DNA of 11,552 nt, taken from BMS3Bbin07 sp036244995. Its GTDB lineage: Bacteria > Nitrospirota > Thermodesulfovibrionia > Thermodesulfovibrionales > JdFR-85. A program made the translations under genes and the position numbers. Location of the stretch: the NCBI GenBank assembly GCA_036244995.1, contig BTTF01000066.1, positions 1 to 11,552 of the forward strand, written 5' to 3'. Shown here piece by piece: positions 1-6,874 of the stretch (position 1 is its first letter; every line of letters begins with the position of its first letter). The notes below the pieces were generated by a model that worked only from the letters and a program-made list of their open reading frames with translations, did no database searches and was not told the origin of the DNA.

Positions 1-4
1 TTTA

Positions 5-1144
5 TTAAAACAACTCATATTTTACCAATCTGCCGTCAAGGCCGCCTGTTTTTAAAGGTTTTTTCCATGTGGCCCTCAGTCCCAGTTTTTTTATGAATTC
101 CCGTTCGCCAAAATAAATATAGGCGGTGGAACCCGTGCATTTCTTCTTCAGAAAATCACCCAGCGATTTGTACAGGAGTTCAAGCTCCTCTTTCTTCCCC
201 ATACGGATACCGTAAGGAGGGTTTGTGATAATGACCCCGTTTTCCAGGCCCTTGCTCTCCCTGAAATCAAGCATCTGGAGCCTTACTTTATCTCCGTACT
301 GCAAACTCCGGGTGTTTATCCTTGATATCTCAACAGCTTTGGGGGATAAATCACTTCCGGAGATAAATCCATCCGGCAATCCACGGATTTGACGGTCAAG
401 TTCTTTTTTTACCATTGTCCATACTGATTTATCATAGTCCGGCAGACATTCAAACCCAAAGTGCTTGCGAAAAATACCGGACGGAATCCTGCAGTAATGC
501 ATCAGTGCCTCACAGAGCAGGGTGCCGGAGCCGCACATCGGATCATAAAGCGGAACAGAGCCGTTCCATTCTGCATACCTGATGATAGCGGCGGCTACGG
601 TCTCCTGCATGGGTGCAGCAATGGACTCCTTTCTGTAACCCCGCCGGTGCAGAGAGCCCCCTGAAGTGTCCAGACTTATGGTGGCCTTGTCCTTTCTTAT
701 GTAGAGGTTAAACCATACATCCGGGGTTTTCGGATCAATGTCAGGCCTCTTTCCGGTTATCTCGCGAAATGAATCGACAATTGCATCTTTCAGACACAGA
801 GATGCATAATGTGAGTTGTTTATCTGACTGTTTGATACATTACCGAAGACAGCAAATGTCTCTTCCACAGACATAAAATCCAGCCAGTTTATCTGTTTTG
901 CCCTTTTGTATAATTGATCGGTAGACCTGCAATTAAAAGATATCAGAGGCGCAAGTATTTTTGAGGCGAGTCTTGCGGCATAATTGATTCGATAAAGCGT
1001 CTCTTTGCCGGCATTAAAATAAATCCCGCGGTATTCGGGGATGCTTGCCTCTGCCCCAAGCTCGGACAGCTCCCGGGCCCCCAGTTCTTTTATGCCATCG
1101 GCAATCTGTGCAAAAAATCTATTGGTCTTCTGATATTCATACAT
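5..1144 (-). CDS. THUMP-domain class I SAM-dependent RNA methyltransferase (RlmL/YpsC type)
   Basis: Likely a cytoplasmic RNA guanine-N2 methyltransferase of the COG0116 family, which in E. coli (RlmL N-terminal half) modifies 23S rRNA. Counting from the ATG at 1144 (379 aa), residues 1-55 match the N-terminal ferredoxin-like region (YQKTNRFFAQ), about 60-160 is the THUMP domain, and the typical HRRGYR linker lies at 166-171. The Rossmann methyltransferase follows, with SAM-binding DPMCGSGT at 201-208 and the catalytic NPPYG at 308-312. Length fits the single-domain family, without the RlmK half of E. coli RlmL. The frame stays open to a GTG at 1201, giving 398 aa, but that start has no visible ribosome binding site and its leader adjoins a repeat. 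I prefer 1144, because relatives usually begin just before the YQK motif; a weak GGA lies about 8 nt upstream. It is last in the minus-strand train, 76-133 nt after the fmdE-family gene. Family is confident; the exact RNA target is not. Confidence 0.88.
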   Translation of the reverse strand: MYEYQKTNRFFAQIADGIKELGARELSELGAEASIPEYRGIYFNAGKETLYRINYAARLASKILAPLISFNCRSTDQLYKRAKQINWLDFMSVEETFAVFGNVSNSQINNSHYASLCLKDAIVDSFREITGKRPDIDPKTPDVWFNLYIRKDKATISLDTSGGSLHRRGYRKESIAAPMQETVAAAIIRYAEWNGSVPLYDPMCGSGTLLCEALMHYCRIPSGIFRKHFGFECLPDYDKSVWTMVKKELDRQIRGLPDGFISGSDLSPKAVEISRINTRSLQYGDKVRLQMLDFRESKGLENGVIITNPPYGIRMGKKEELELLYKSLGDFLKKKCTGSTAYIYFGEREFIKKLGLRATWKKPLKTGGLDGRLVKYELF

Positions 1145-1229
1145 AAATAATTCCGGATTGCGCATTGGTAAAATCAAGCGATAACGTATCGCTTCGACCA
1201 CGGATAAAAAACAAAAACCGGATTTTAAC

Positions 1230-1256
1230 CACAGAGCACACTGAGGTCACAGAACA
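1230..1256. repeat. Single-arm 9-nt periodic repeat (CACAGA units)
   Basis: Three successive 9-nt units start at 1230, 1239 and 1248. The first and third begin CACAGA and the middle one begins CACTGA. It sits in the 76-nt gap between the fmdE-family stop and the longest possible methyltransferase ORF. Repeats of the form ACCACAGAG followed by CACAGAG are, from memory, scattered through many environmental bacterial genomes; I could not search this. It shares its period and core with the palindromic element at 7408-7534. I see no terminator-like hairpin in this gap. Confidence 0.55.
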
Positions 1257-1277
1257 AAACACAAAAATACTTTAAGC

Positions 1278-1853
1278 TCATCTTTCTGCACAGGGAATAC
1301 AGACGGTTTTGCCGTTTTTCAGCCGGGTCCTTGTCTCCATTACCTTCTCTCCACAAATTGCACAGGTAGCCGACGGGTATATCCTTGCTTCCTTTGGCAG
1401 ATCTATTTCTGTCTTTTTTACCTCAAACAGCTCATTGTCTGCTGCGTTCATTATGGCCTCTGTCTTTCTTGCCTTTCTGTTATGCACAGCCTTCAAAACC
1501 TCTTCTGACCTTTCTCCTTCCGCATATCTTTTCCACATCTCTTTTTCTTCCCCGGTTTCGGCAGGAGGGGTCCATTTAACGGCAATCCTTAATGCCTTCC
1601 CCGATGGTCTCTTTACGAATGTATAAACCTGTTTACCGTAATCCCTGTATATGAGATTGCCTTTTCCGAACGTGCAACCTGTCATCACCTGAATGGCGTC
1701 CACGGCACAGGAGTTGTTTTCTACAATTGCAACCAATTCCTCATCTTCAGACCTTGGACCAAACTCCCTGAGCGCTAATTCCGAGACCCTGTAGCCAAGG
1801 GCAAGGCCGGGACATACATGTCCGTGAAACCTTATTACATCTTCAAATGTCAT
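1278..1853 (-). CDS. FmdE-family protein with C-terminal zinc ribbon
   Basis: A 191-aa soluble protein of the FmdE family, named after subunit E of molybdenum formylmethanofuran dehydrogenase but widespread in bacteria without that enzyme. Visible family signatures are HGHVCPG at 10-16 (His10, His12, Cys14) and the motif at 47-66 with Cys49, the VDAIQ stretch, Cys60 and GKGN. A linker around 95-160 is charged and probably helical. It leads to a C-terminal C-x2-C-x17-C-x2-C zinc ribbon (Cys164, 167, 185, 188). The start is firm: a strong AGGGAGGTG at 1859-1867 lies 5 nt before the ATG. That ATG overlaps the rlpA stop by one base (TAATG), so translation is probably coupled. No molybdenum, tungsten or methanofuran genes are nearby, so the dehydrogenase name should not be taken literally. 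A metal- or cofactor-binding role is an inference from the conserved Cys and His residues. Confidence 0.85.
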   Translation of the reverse strand: MTFEDVIRFHGHVCPGLALGYRVSELALREFGPRSEDEELVAIVENNSCAVDAIQVMTGCTFGKGNLIYRDYGKQVYTFVKRPSGKALRIAVKWTPPAETGEEKEMWKRYAEGERSEEVLKAVHNRKARKTEAIMNAADNELFEVKKTEIDLPKEARIYPSATCAICGEKVMETRTRLKNGKTVCIPCAER

Positions 1854-2509
1854 TAAAGCACCTCCCTGTATCTCATTACGAGTATCCTGTAACCCTCTCT
1901 GGAGAGCTTTGCGGCCAGTCTGTCGGCATATTTTCGGTCTGTGAACTTTCCTATCATGACCCTGTAGTAACGTTTACCCTTTATCGAGATTTTTCTGATG
2001 TAGACTTTGCGGTAAGTACGTGAAAGAGCTGACTTCAGATAGCCGGCGTTTTTATAATTACGGAATGATGCTATCTGTATGGTATATGGACCGGCAGAAG
2101 AGGAGACATACTTTACCGGCCGGACAAAGGACATGTCCCTTCCCATATAATCCACCCGTACCCTTGCAGTGCCTTTATGTATCAATCCTATTTTTTTTGC
2201 AGCTCCGTATGAGAGGTCTATATCCCTGCCACGTATAAAAGGTCCCCGGTCATTAACCTTTACCACAACGGACCGTCCGTTTTCCGGGTTGGTAATCTTG
2301 AGTTTCGTTCCAAAAGGCAGGGTCTTGTGTGCTGCTGTCCGGGCATACATATTATAAGTCTCGCCTGAGGCAGTCAGCCTTCCGTGGAATTTCTTGCCAT
2401 ACCAGGAAGCCACCATATAGCGGCCCTCAGGCTTTATTTCATGCCTTGAGGCGGCGCATGCCGGTAGTAACAGCAATACAATAATTAAAAGTAGCAGAGG
2501 CCTTTTCAT
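1853..2509 (-). CDS. rlpA: RlpA-type septal lipoprotein (double-psi beta-barrel plus SPOR)
   Basis: A 218-aa envelope protein of the rare lipoprotein A family. In Pseudomonas, RlpA is a lytic transglycosylase that cleaves glycan strands lacking stem peptides at the division septum. Residues 1-17 are a short basic and very leucine-rich signal peptide ending LLPA before Cys18, a probable lipidation site (Pro at -2 is slightly unusual). The RlpA barrel spans about 30-120, with the ASWYG opening, the NDRGPF loop and the RDIDLS segment. A SPOR domain that should bind denuded septal glycan spans about 140-215, opening at YTIQIASF. The start is supported by TAGGAG at 2518-2523, 8 nt upstream, whose first bases are the hslU stop codon. 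It sits 11 nt after hslU and overlaps the fmdE-family start by one base, so it is inside the operon. Enzyme activity is inferred from the family; some members, such as E. coli RlpA, seem inactive. Confidence 0.92.
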   Translation of the reverse strand: MKRPLLLLIIVLLLLPACAASRHEIKPEGRYMVASWYGKKFHGRLTASGETYNMYARTAAHKTLPFGTKLKITNPENGRSVVVKVNDRGPFIRGRDIDLSYGAAKKIGLIHKGTARVRVDYMGRDMSFVRPVKYVSSSAGPYTIQIASFRNYKNAGYLKSALSRTYRKVYIRKISIKGKRYYRVMIGKFTDRKYADRLAAKLSREGYRILVMRYREVL

Positions 2510-2520
2510 ATCAGGGGCTC

Positions 2521-3933
2521 CTACAGAATATACCTGCTCAGGTCCTCGTCCTTCACAATCTCACTTAATTTTTCCCTGACATAGTTACTGTCTATCGTCA
2601 GTGACGTGTTTCTTTTCTCAGGGGCGTCAAAGGAAATCTCTTCAAGGAGTTTTTCGAGTACGGTATGAAGCCTCCTTGCCCCAATGTTTTCAGTCTTATC
2701 ATTGACTGTGGCTGCAATCGATGCTATCTCATCAATGGAGTCATCGGTAAAGAGTATATCCACCTCTTCGGTGGCAAGAAGGGCGATGTACTGCTTTACA
2801 AGGGCGTTGTCAGGTTCTGTAAGGATACGGATAAAATCTTCCTTTCCAAGTGAATCAAGTTCGACCCTTATAGGAAACCGTCCCTGGAGTTCAGGGATAA
2901 GGTCGGATGGTTTGGACATATGAAAGGCGCCGGCTGCGATGAAGAGTATATGTTCCGTGCGGACAGGGCCGTGTTTGGTGGTTACGGTCGTTCCTTCAAC
3001 TATGGGCAGCAGGTCTCTCTGGACTCCCTCTCTTGACACATCCGGTCCCTGGGCTGAGCCTCTTGATGCAACCTTGTCTATCTCATCAAGAAATACTATG
3101 CCGGTCTGTTCAGTGCGCCTGATGGCCTCTTTTGTAACCATATCCATGTCAATCAATTTATCCGCCTCTTCACGTGTGAGCAACTGAACGGCCTCGGAGA
3201 CCTTTACCTTTTTCCTCTTTGGCTTTTCAGGCAGGAAACTCCCCAGCATCTCTTTCAGGTTGATTTCAAGGTCCTCAAGCCCGACATTTGAGATAACCCC
3301 GAGGGGCATCACCTTTTCCTTGACCTCAATCTCCACGTAACGGGAGTCGAACTTTCCCTCCCTGAGTTGAGCCCTCAGTTTTTCCCTTGTATCCGAATGT
3401 TTCTGTTTCTCTTCTTCTCCCTGGTCCGTTTCCTTAAACCCCTTTCTCGGAAGCGGCAACAGGAGGTCGAGAAGCCTTTCCTCTGCAAGGGTTTTTGCCT
3501 TTTCCTGAACCTTTGTAAAGTGCTCGGTCTTGACCATATTGACGGCAATCTCGGTAATGTCCCTTATGATGGACTCCACGTCCCTTCCAACATAGCCGAC
3601 TTCCGTAAACTTTGATGCCTCCACCTTCATAAACGGTGCATTTGCAAGTTTTGAAAGCCTCCTTGCAATCTCTGTTTTTCCAACGCCGGTGGATCCGATC
3701 ATTATTATATTCTTGGGCAGGACTTCATCGCGCAGTTCAGGGCTTAACCGCTGCCTCCTCCATCTATTCCTCAGCGCAATGGCAACGGCTTTTTTGGCAT
3801 TATGCTGCCCTATAATAAACTTGTCAAGCTCCTCGACAATCCGTCTTGGTGTCAGCCCTTCAAGTGAGGGCTTTCCCTCTGTGTGAGGGCTTTTTTTCTC
3901 TGTCATATCGTCAATCTTTTCCAGTGTTTTCAT
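2521..3933 (-). CDS. hslU: HslU, ATPase subunit of the HslUV protease
   Basis: The AAA+ unfoldase that feeds substrates into the HslV peptidase in the cytoplasm (ClpY in Bacillus). Visible elements, counted in the 470-aa product: Walker A GSTGVGKT at 80-87; the GYVGR pore loop at 113-117; a charged insertion (I) domain at roughly 130-265; Walker B VFLDEIDK at 280-287; GRFPIR at 351-356 with a candidate arginine finger; sensor-2 GARR at 418-421; and the C-terminal tail ending DLSRYIL, which in the family docks into HslV. It is longer than E. coli HslU (443 aa), mostly through an extra 18 or so N-terminal residues before the SLEGLTPRRIV start of the conserved region. The ATG at 3933 is chosen because GAGGAG lies 7 nt upstream. 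An in-frame ATG at 3906, just past the hslV stop, is the alternative. The 23-nt overlap with hslV suggests coupled translation and matched subunit levels. Confidence 0.97.
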   Translation of the reverse strand: MKTLEKIDDMTEKKSPHTEGKPSLEGLTPRRIVEELDKFIIGQHNAKKAVAIALRNRWRRQRLSPELRDEVLPKNIIMIGSTGVGKTEIARRLSKLANAPFMKVEASKFTEVGYVGRDVESIIRDITEIAVNMVKTEHFTKVQEKAKTLAEERLLDLLLPLPRKGFKETDQGEEEKQKHSDTREKLRAQLREGKFDSRYVEIEVKEKVMPLGVISNVGLEDLEINLKEMLGSFLPEKPKRKKVKVSEAVQLLTREEADKLIDMDMVTKEAIRRTEQTGIVFLDEIDKVASRGSAQGPDVSREGVQRDLLPIVEGTTVTTKHGPVRTEHILFIAAGAFHMSKPSDLIPELQGRFPIRVELDSLGKEDFIRILTEPDNALVKQYIALLATEEVDILFTDDSIDEIASIAATVNDKTENIGARRLHTVLEKLLEEISFDAPEKRNTSLTIDSNYVREKLSEIVKDEDLSRYIL

Positions 3934-4462
3934 TTAATAACTCCTCAATTATTATTCGTTCATTTGTGTAAATGCATATATCGGCTGCAATCTTCATGGC
4001 CTTCCCAACTATCTCTCCGGCTTCAAGTGATGTATTTTCATAAAGGGCCTTTGCCGCTGCCTGGGCAAAAGGTCCGCCTGAGCCAATGGCGGCAATACCC
4101 TCCTCCGGCTCAATTACGTCACCTGTGCCGGATATGATGAATGTATGTTCCGTATCCGCAACAATAAGTAGGGCTTCAAGCCTCCTGAGTATCTTGTCGG
4201 TCCTCCAGTCCTTGGCAAGCTCTACAGAGGCCCTGGTGATGTTGCCCCTGAAGGATTCAAGTTTTCCTTCAAACTTTTCAAAGAGTGTAAAGGCATCGGC
4301 AGTAGCACCTGCAAAACCTGTGAGTACTCTATCCTGATACATCTTCCTCGTCTTGCGCGCATTGTGTTTCAGGACTGTATTGCCCATTGTCACCTGGCCA
4401 TCAGCTCCAATGGCAACTTTTCCGTTTTTCCTGACGCATAATATGGTTGTGCTTTTTATCAT
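3911..4462 (-). CDS. hslV: HslV, threonine peptidase subunit of the HslUV protease
   Basis: A 183-aa N-terminal-nucleophile hydrolase that forms the proteolytic double ring of HslUV (ClpQ in Bacillus). The first residues are MIKS followed by TTILCV, so Thr5 corresponds to the catalytic Thr1 of mature E. coli HslV. The MIKS stretch would be a 4-residue propeptide removed on maturation, similar to the short propeptides seen in several non-enterobacterial relatives. Asp21 and Lys37 line up with the active-site Asp17 and Lys33. Other family blocks are GFAGATADAFTLFE, ELAKDWRTDK, IGSGGPFAQAAAKAL and DICIYTN. AAGGAG at 4470-4475 (minus strand) sits 7 nt before the ATG. A leader of about 110 nt separates it from a predicted promoter, so it can be transcribed apart from xerC. 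It overlaps hslU by 23 nt. The identification is very secure. Confidence 0.97.
   Translation of the reverse strand: MIKSTTILCVRKNGKVAIGADGQVTMGNTVLKHNARKTRKMYQDRVLTGFAGATADAFTLFEKFEGKLESFRGNITRASVELAKDWRTDKILRRLEALLIVADTEHTFIISGTGDVIEPEEGIAAIGSGGPFAQAAAKALYENTSLEAGEIVGKAMKIAADICIYTNERIIIEELLNENTGKD
3941..3946 (-). promoter_or_regulatory. Ribosome binding site deciding the hslU start
   Basis: Read on the minus strand this is GAGGAG, 7 nt before the ATG at 3933 and entirely inside the end of hslV. It favours the longer HslU over the shorter one starting at 3906, whose upstream sequence has only a loose GGAAAAG. It also implies that ribosomes ending hslV reinitiate on hslU. Confidence 0.7.
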
Positions 4463-4581
4463 TGCGAGTCTCCTTGTCCTGTCCGGTTAGTATCTGTCCA
4501 TAAACTCAATATGGCGTTTCACTCATTCTCCGGCCATTTGAATCACTGAACCCTGTATATTCAGATAAAGCATAATTCCAT

Positions 4582-4590
4582 ATTATAGCA
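4582..4590 (-). promoter_or_regulatory. Extended -10 promoter candidate for hslV-hslU-rlpA-fmdE
   Basis: The minus strand reads TGCTATAAT here, a perfect extended -10 (TGn plus TATAAT). I see no convincing -35 at 17-18 nt, which extended -10 promoters can tolerate. It lies in the 136-nt gap after the xerC stop and would start transcription near 4575, giving an hslV leader of about 110 nt. Inside that leader a small hairpin is possible (CCATA and TATGG with a 7-nt loop, about 4497-4513), but I see no heat-shock (CIRCE-like) repeat. Confidence 0.5.
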
Positions 4591-4598
4591 AAGATACT

Positions 4599-5486
4599 TT
4601 ATTTTTCTCCTTTTCTCTTTTTTGCCAGGGGATGGGCATTATCATAGACATCCATGAGGTGCGTGATATCCAGATGGGTGTACACCTGCGTGGAGGAGAG
4701 AGAGCTATGTCCGAGGAGCTCCTGAATAACCCTCAGATCAGCTCCGCTCTGCAGGAGATGCGTGGCAAAGGTATGCCTGAGTGTATGAGGCCCTATCTTG
4801 CCGCCAAGCCCTGTCTCTCTTGAATATTTCACCACTATCCTTCTGATGCTCCTGTCCGTCAGGCGGGAACCCTTCCTGTTCAGAAAGACGGACTGGGTCT
4901 CCTTTTTCATCAGAGACCTCTCTATCATATATACCTTTAACGACTCGATTGCCTTGTTTCCCACAGGTACTATCCTCTCTTTTTTCCTCTTGCCCCTGAC
5001 CTTTAGCAGACCCTCCCTCATGTTGAGGTCTTCCATATCAATGCCGGCCAGCTCACTGACCCGTAATCCGCTGGAATAGAGGAGTTCAAGGATTGCCCTG
5101 TCCCGGGCCTTCTGAAATCCTATGCCTTCAGGTTTTTCAATAATCGAGAAAGTTTCATCAACCGAAAGAAATCTTGGTAACCTCTTCTGTTGTTTCGGGT
5201 TTGGCACCAGGCGGGCCGGGTTTGAGCTTATATGGCCCTCTCTGTGGAGAAACCTGAAGAATGACCGTAATGTGGCAAGCTGCCTGCTTACTGTAGACCT
5301 TTCCCTGCCGTCCTTCAGGCGGTGGGCAATAAACCCCCTTATATCACTCAACTCTATATCCGCAGGAGGTTTTTTTACAAGGGCAAAGAATTCCTGAAGG
5401 TCCTTTCTGTAAGCCCTGAGGGTGTGAGTGGACGCACCCTTTTCAAGCTCCATAAACCTCAGAAACTCCCTCATGTATTCATTCAT
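4599..5486 (-). CDS. xerC: Tyrosine recombinase XerC (CodV-like)
   Basis: A 295-aa site-specific recombinase that, with XerD, resolves chromosome dimers at dif during division. The N-terminal core-binding (SAM-like) domain covers about 1-85 and the catalytic domain about 105-285. The catalytic set is complete: Arg142 (GLRVSEL), Lys166 (the GKRKK hairpin), His234 and Arg237 (PHTLRHTF), His260 (LLGH) and nucleophile Tyr269 (STQVYTH). The C-terminus, HLMDVYDNAHP, resembles XerC (LAKVYDAAHP in E. coli) more than XerD. The ATG at 5484-5486 directly abuts the trmFO TGA in a run of GAAT repeats, so coupling is likely; the upstream AAGGGCGG is only a moderate ribosome binding site. The genomic slot between trmFO and hslV is the same as codV in Bacillus. 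No integron or phage genes are nearby, so this is the chromosomal housekeeping enzyme. Confidence 0.94.
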   Translation of the reverse strand: MNEYMREFLRFMELEKGASTHTLRAYRKDLQEFFALVKKPPADIELSDIRGFIAHRLKDGRERSTVSRQLATLRSFFRFLHREGHISSNPARLVPNPKQQKRLPRFLSVDETFSIIEKPEGIGFQKARDRAILELLYSSGLRVSELAGIDMEDLNMREGLLKVRGKRKKERIVPVGNKAIESLKVYMIERSLMKKETQSVFLNRKGSRLTDRSIRRIVVKYSRETGLGGKIGPHTLRHTFATHLLQSGADLRVIQELLGHSSLSSTQVYTHLDITHLMDVYDNAHPLAKKRKGEK

Positions 5487-6791
5487 TCATTCAACCGCCC
5501 TTATATATTCACTCCATGCTGCCAGTGCCTTTTCTGCTATATATGCACGCCGCTTTTTCTTGTCTTTGATCCTGATATCAGGTGCGGGAAGGAGCCCGAA
5601 GTTAATGTTGCTTGGCTGAAAGCCCTCAGAAGGAGATGTTGTAATATAACGAATCAGTGATCCATGTGCTGATTCCACGGGAGGTGAGATAAAGCTCATA
5701 CCTTTCAGCCTCCTTGCAGCGTTTATCCCGGCAAGAACCCCCATGGCCGTGGATTCAATATAACCCTCGACCCCTGAAAGCTGACCCGCAATATACGTCT
5801 CGGGGCTTACCTTGAGAGTGAGGTTGGGGTTCAGAAACATGGGACCATTGATAAAGGTGTTCCTGTGGATGCTTCCATAGCGCATAAAGTGCGCATTTTC
5901 AAGCCCGGGTATGAGTTTAAAAACCCTTTTCTGCTCCGGCCATTTAAGGCGTGTCTGAAACCCTACCATATTATATGCTGATGCGTCCCTGTTTTCAATC
6001 CTCAACTGGACTACTGCGTACGGCACATTTCCTGTGCGGGGATCCGTCAGTCCAACGGGTTTCATGGGACCGAAGCGCAGGGTGTCCTTCCCCCTTCCTG
6101 CCATCACCTCAACAGGCATGCAACCTTCAAATACCCTTTCATCTTCAAATGCCCTCGGGGTTACCATGTCAGCCTCTAAAAGTGCATTATAAAACCTCTC
6201 ATACTCATCCCTGTCCATTGGACAGTTCAGATAGTCAGGCTCTCCCTTTCCGTACCGTGAGGCCCGGAAAACCCTGAAATAGTCAATGCTGTCTGCCTCT
6301 ACAATCGGGGCGATAGCATCGTAGAAATAGAGGTAATCACCCCCGAGCAGTCTCCTCAGAGAGTCAGACAGCGCATCTGAAGTCAGAGGCCCGGTTGCAA
6401 CAATACAAGGCCCTGCGGGAATCTCTGCAACCTCTTCCCTTGTTACTTCTATCAGGGGGTGTGTCAATAACCTCTGTGTTATGTGTTCGGCAAAGAGCCT
6501 TCTATCAACGGCAAGGGCGGAACCGGCGGGTACGCTGCACCCTGCAGCAGCCTCCATTATCAGGGAGCCGGCCGTCCAGAGCTCATCCTTCAGGAGTCCT
6601 GCCGAGGTAAGGGGCTCCTTTGACCTGAGGGAGTTTGAACAGACGAGCTCTCCCAGGAGGTCCGTCTTGTGCGCCCCTGTTGTCTTGTCCGGCCTCATCT
6701 CGTATAACCTTACAGCAATCCCTCTACGGGCTGCCTGCCAGGCTGCCTCACTGCCGGAAAGTCCTCCACCTATGATTGTAAGTGTTTTCAT
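5487..6791 (-). CDS. trmFO: TrmFO, folate/FAD-dependent tRNA (uracil-54-C5)-methyltransferase
   Basis: Makes ribothymidine at position 54 of the tRNA T-loop, taking the methylene carbon from 5,10-methylenetetrahydrofolate with FAD and NAD(P)H, instead of SAM as TrmA does. Counted from the ATG at 6791 (434 aa, close to 435 in B. subtilis), the product opens with the FAD-binding IIGGGLSGSEAA at 6-17. The two catalytic cysteines are present: Cys51 in ELVCSNSLRS and Cys224 in FEGCMPVE, matching Cys53 and Cys226 of Bacillus. Later blocks NMVGFQTRLKWPEQKRVF and SGVEGYIESTAMG are also typical. The frame stays open to 6833, but those extra residues are not family-like. No clear ribosome binding site precedes 6791, only a T-rich stretch. 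It heads the minus-strand train and is divergent from def, with 83 nt between the start codons. The family is usual in Firmicutes, deltaproteobacteria and several deep lineages. Confidence 0.96.
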   Translation of the reverse strand: MKTLTIIGGGLSGSEAAWQAARRGIAVRLYEMRPDKTTGAHKTDLLGELVCSNSLRSKEPLTSAGLLKDELWTAGSLIMEAAAGCSVPAGSALAVDRRLFAEHITQRLLTHPLIEVTREEVAEIPAGPCIVATGPLTSDALSDSLRRLLGGDYLYFYDAIAPIVEADSIDYFRVFRASRYGKGEPDYLNCPMDRDEYERFYNALLEADMVTPRAFEDERVFEGCMPVEVMAGRGKDTLRFGPMKPVGLTDPRTGNVPYAVVQLRIENRDASAYNMVGFQTRLKWPEQKRVFKLIPGLENAHFMRYGSIHRNTFINGPMFLNPNLTLKVSPETYIAGQLSGVEGYIESTAMGVLAGINAARRLKGMSFISPPVESAHGSLIRYITTSPSEGFQPSNINFGLLPAPDIRIKDKKKRRAYIAEKALAAWSEYIRAVE

Positions 6792-6815
6792 GGTATCAAA
6801 AAAAAACTTTAATAA

Positions 6816-6825
6816 CAGACGTCTG
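6816..6825. other. 10-bp perfect palindrome between trmFO and def
   Basis: CAGACGTCTG is perfectly self-complementary and lies 25 nt upstream of the trmFO start, on the trmFO side of the divergent gap. Such a site could bind a dimeric regulator. A single 10-bp palindrome can also arise by chance, and its flanks do not extend the symmetry. Confidence 0.2.
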
Positions 6826-6839
6826 GATATCAATTGTAC

Positions 6840-6869
6840 GGGACAAAAGATTTCTTGTGTTGTTATAAT
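6840..6869 (+). promoter_or_regulatory. Promoter of def, probably giving a leaderless mRNA
   Basis: TATAAT at 6864-6869 is preceded by TGT at 6861-6863, so it is a perfect extended -10. GGGACA at 6840-6845 matches the -35 consensus at four of six positions with an 18-nt spacer. Transcription would begin about 6-7 nt after 6869, that is at or next to the def ATG (6875). On the opposite strand the same A/T core offers TATAAC (6862-6867 reversed) as a weak -10 for trmFO, so back-to-back promoters are possible. Confidence 0.55.
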
Positions 6870-6874
6870 AAAAC

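Noticed and set aside
1278..1853. Evidence for methanogenesis or formylmethanofuran metabolism
   Set aside because: FmdE-family proteins occur widely without that pathway, and no other subunit is in the window.
4463..4598. Riboswitch, thermosensor or heat-shock operator in the hslV leader
   Set aside because: Only a 5-bp hairpin is visible; no CIRCE repeat, sigma-32-like promoter or known riboswitch core can be recognised by eye.
4599..5486. Integrase marking a mobile element
   Set aside because: The sequence is XerC-like and sits in the conserved trmFO-hslV slot; no attachment-site repeats or phage genes are present.
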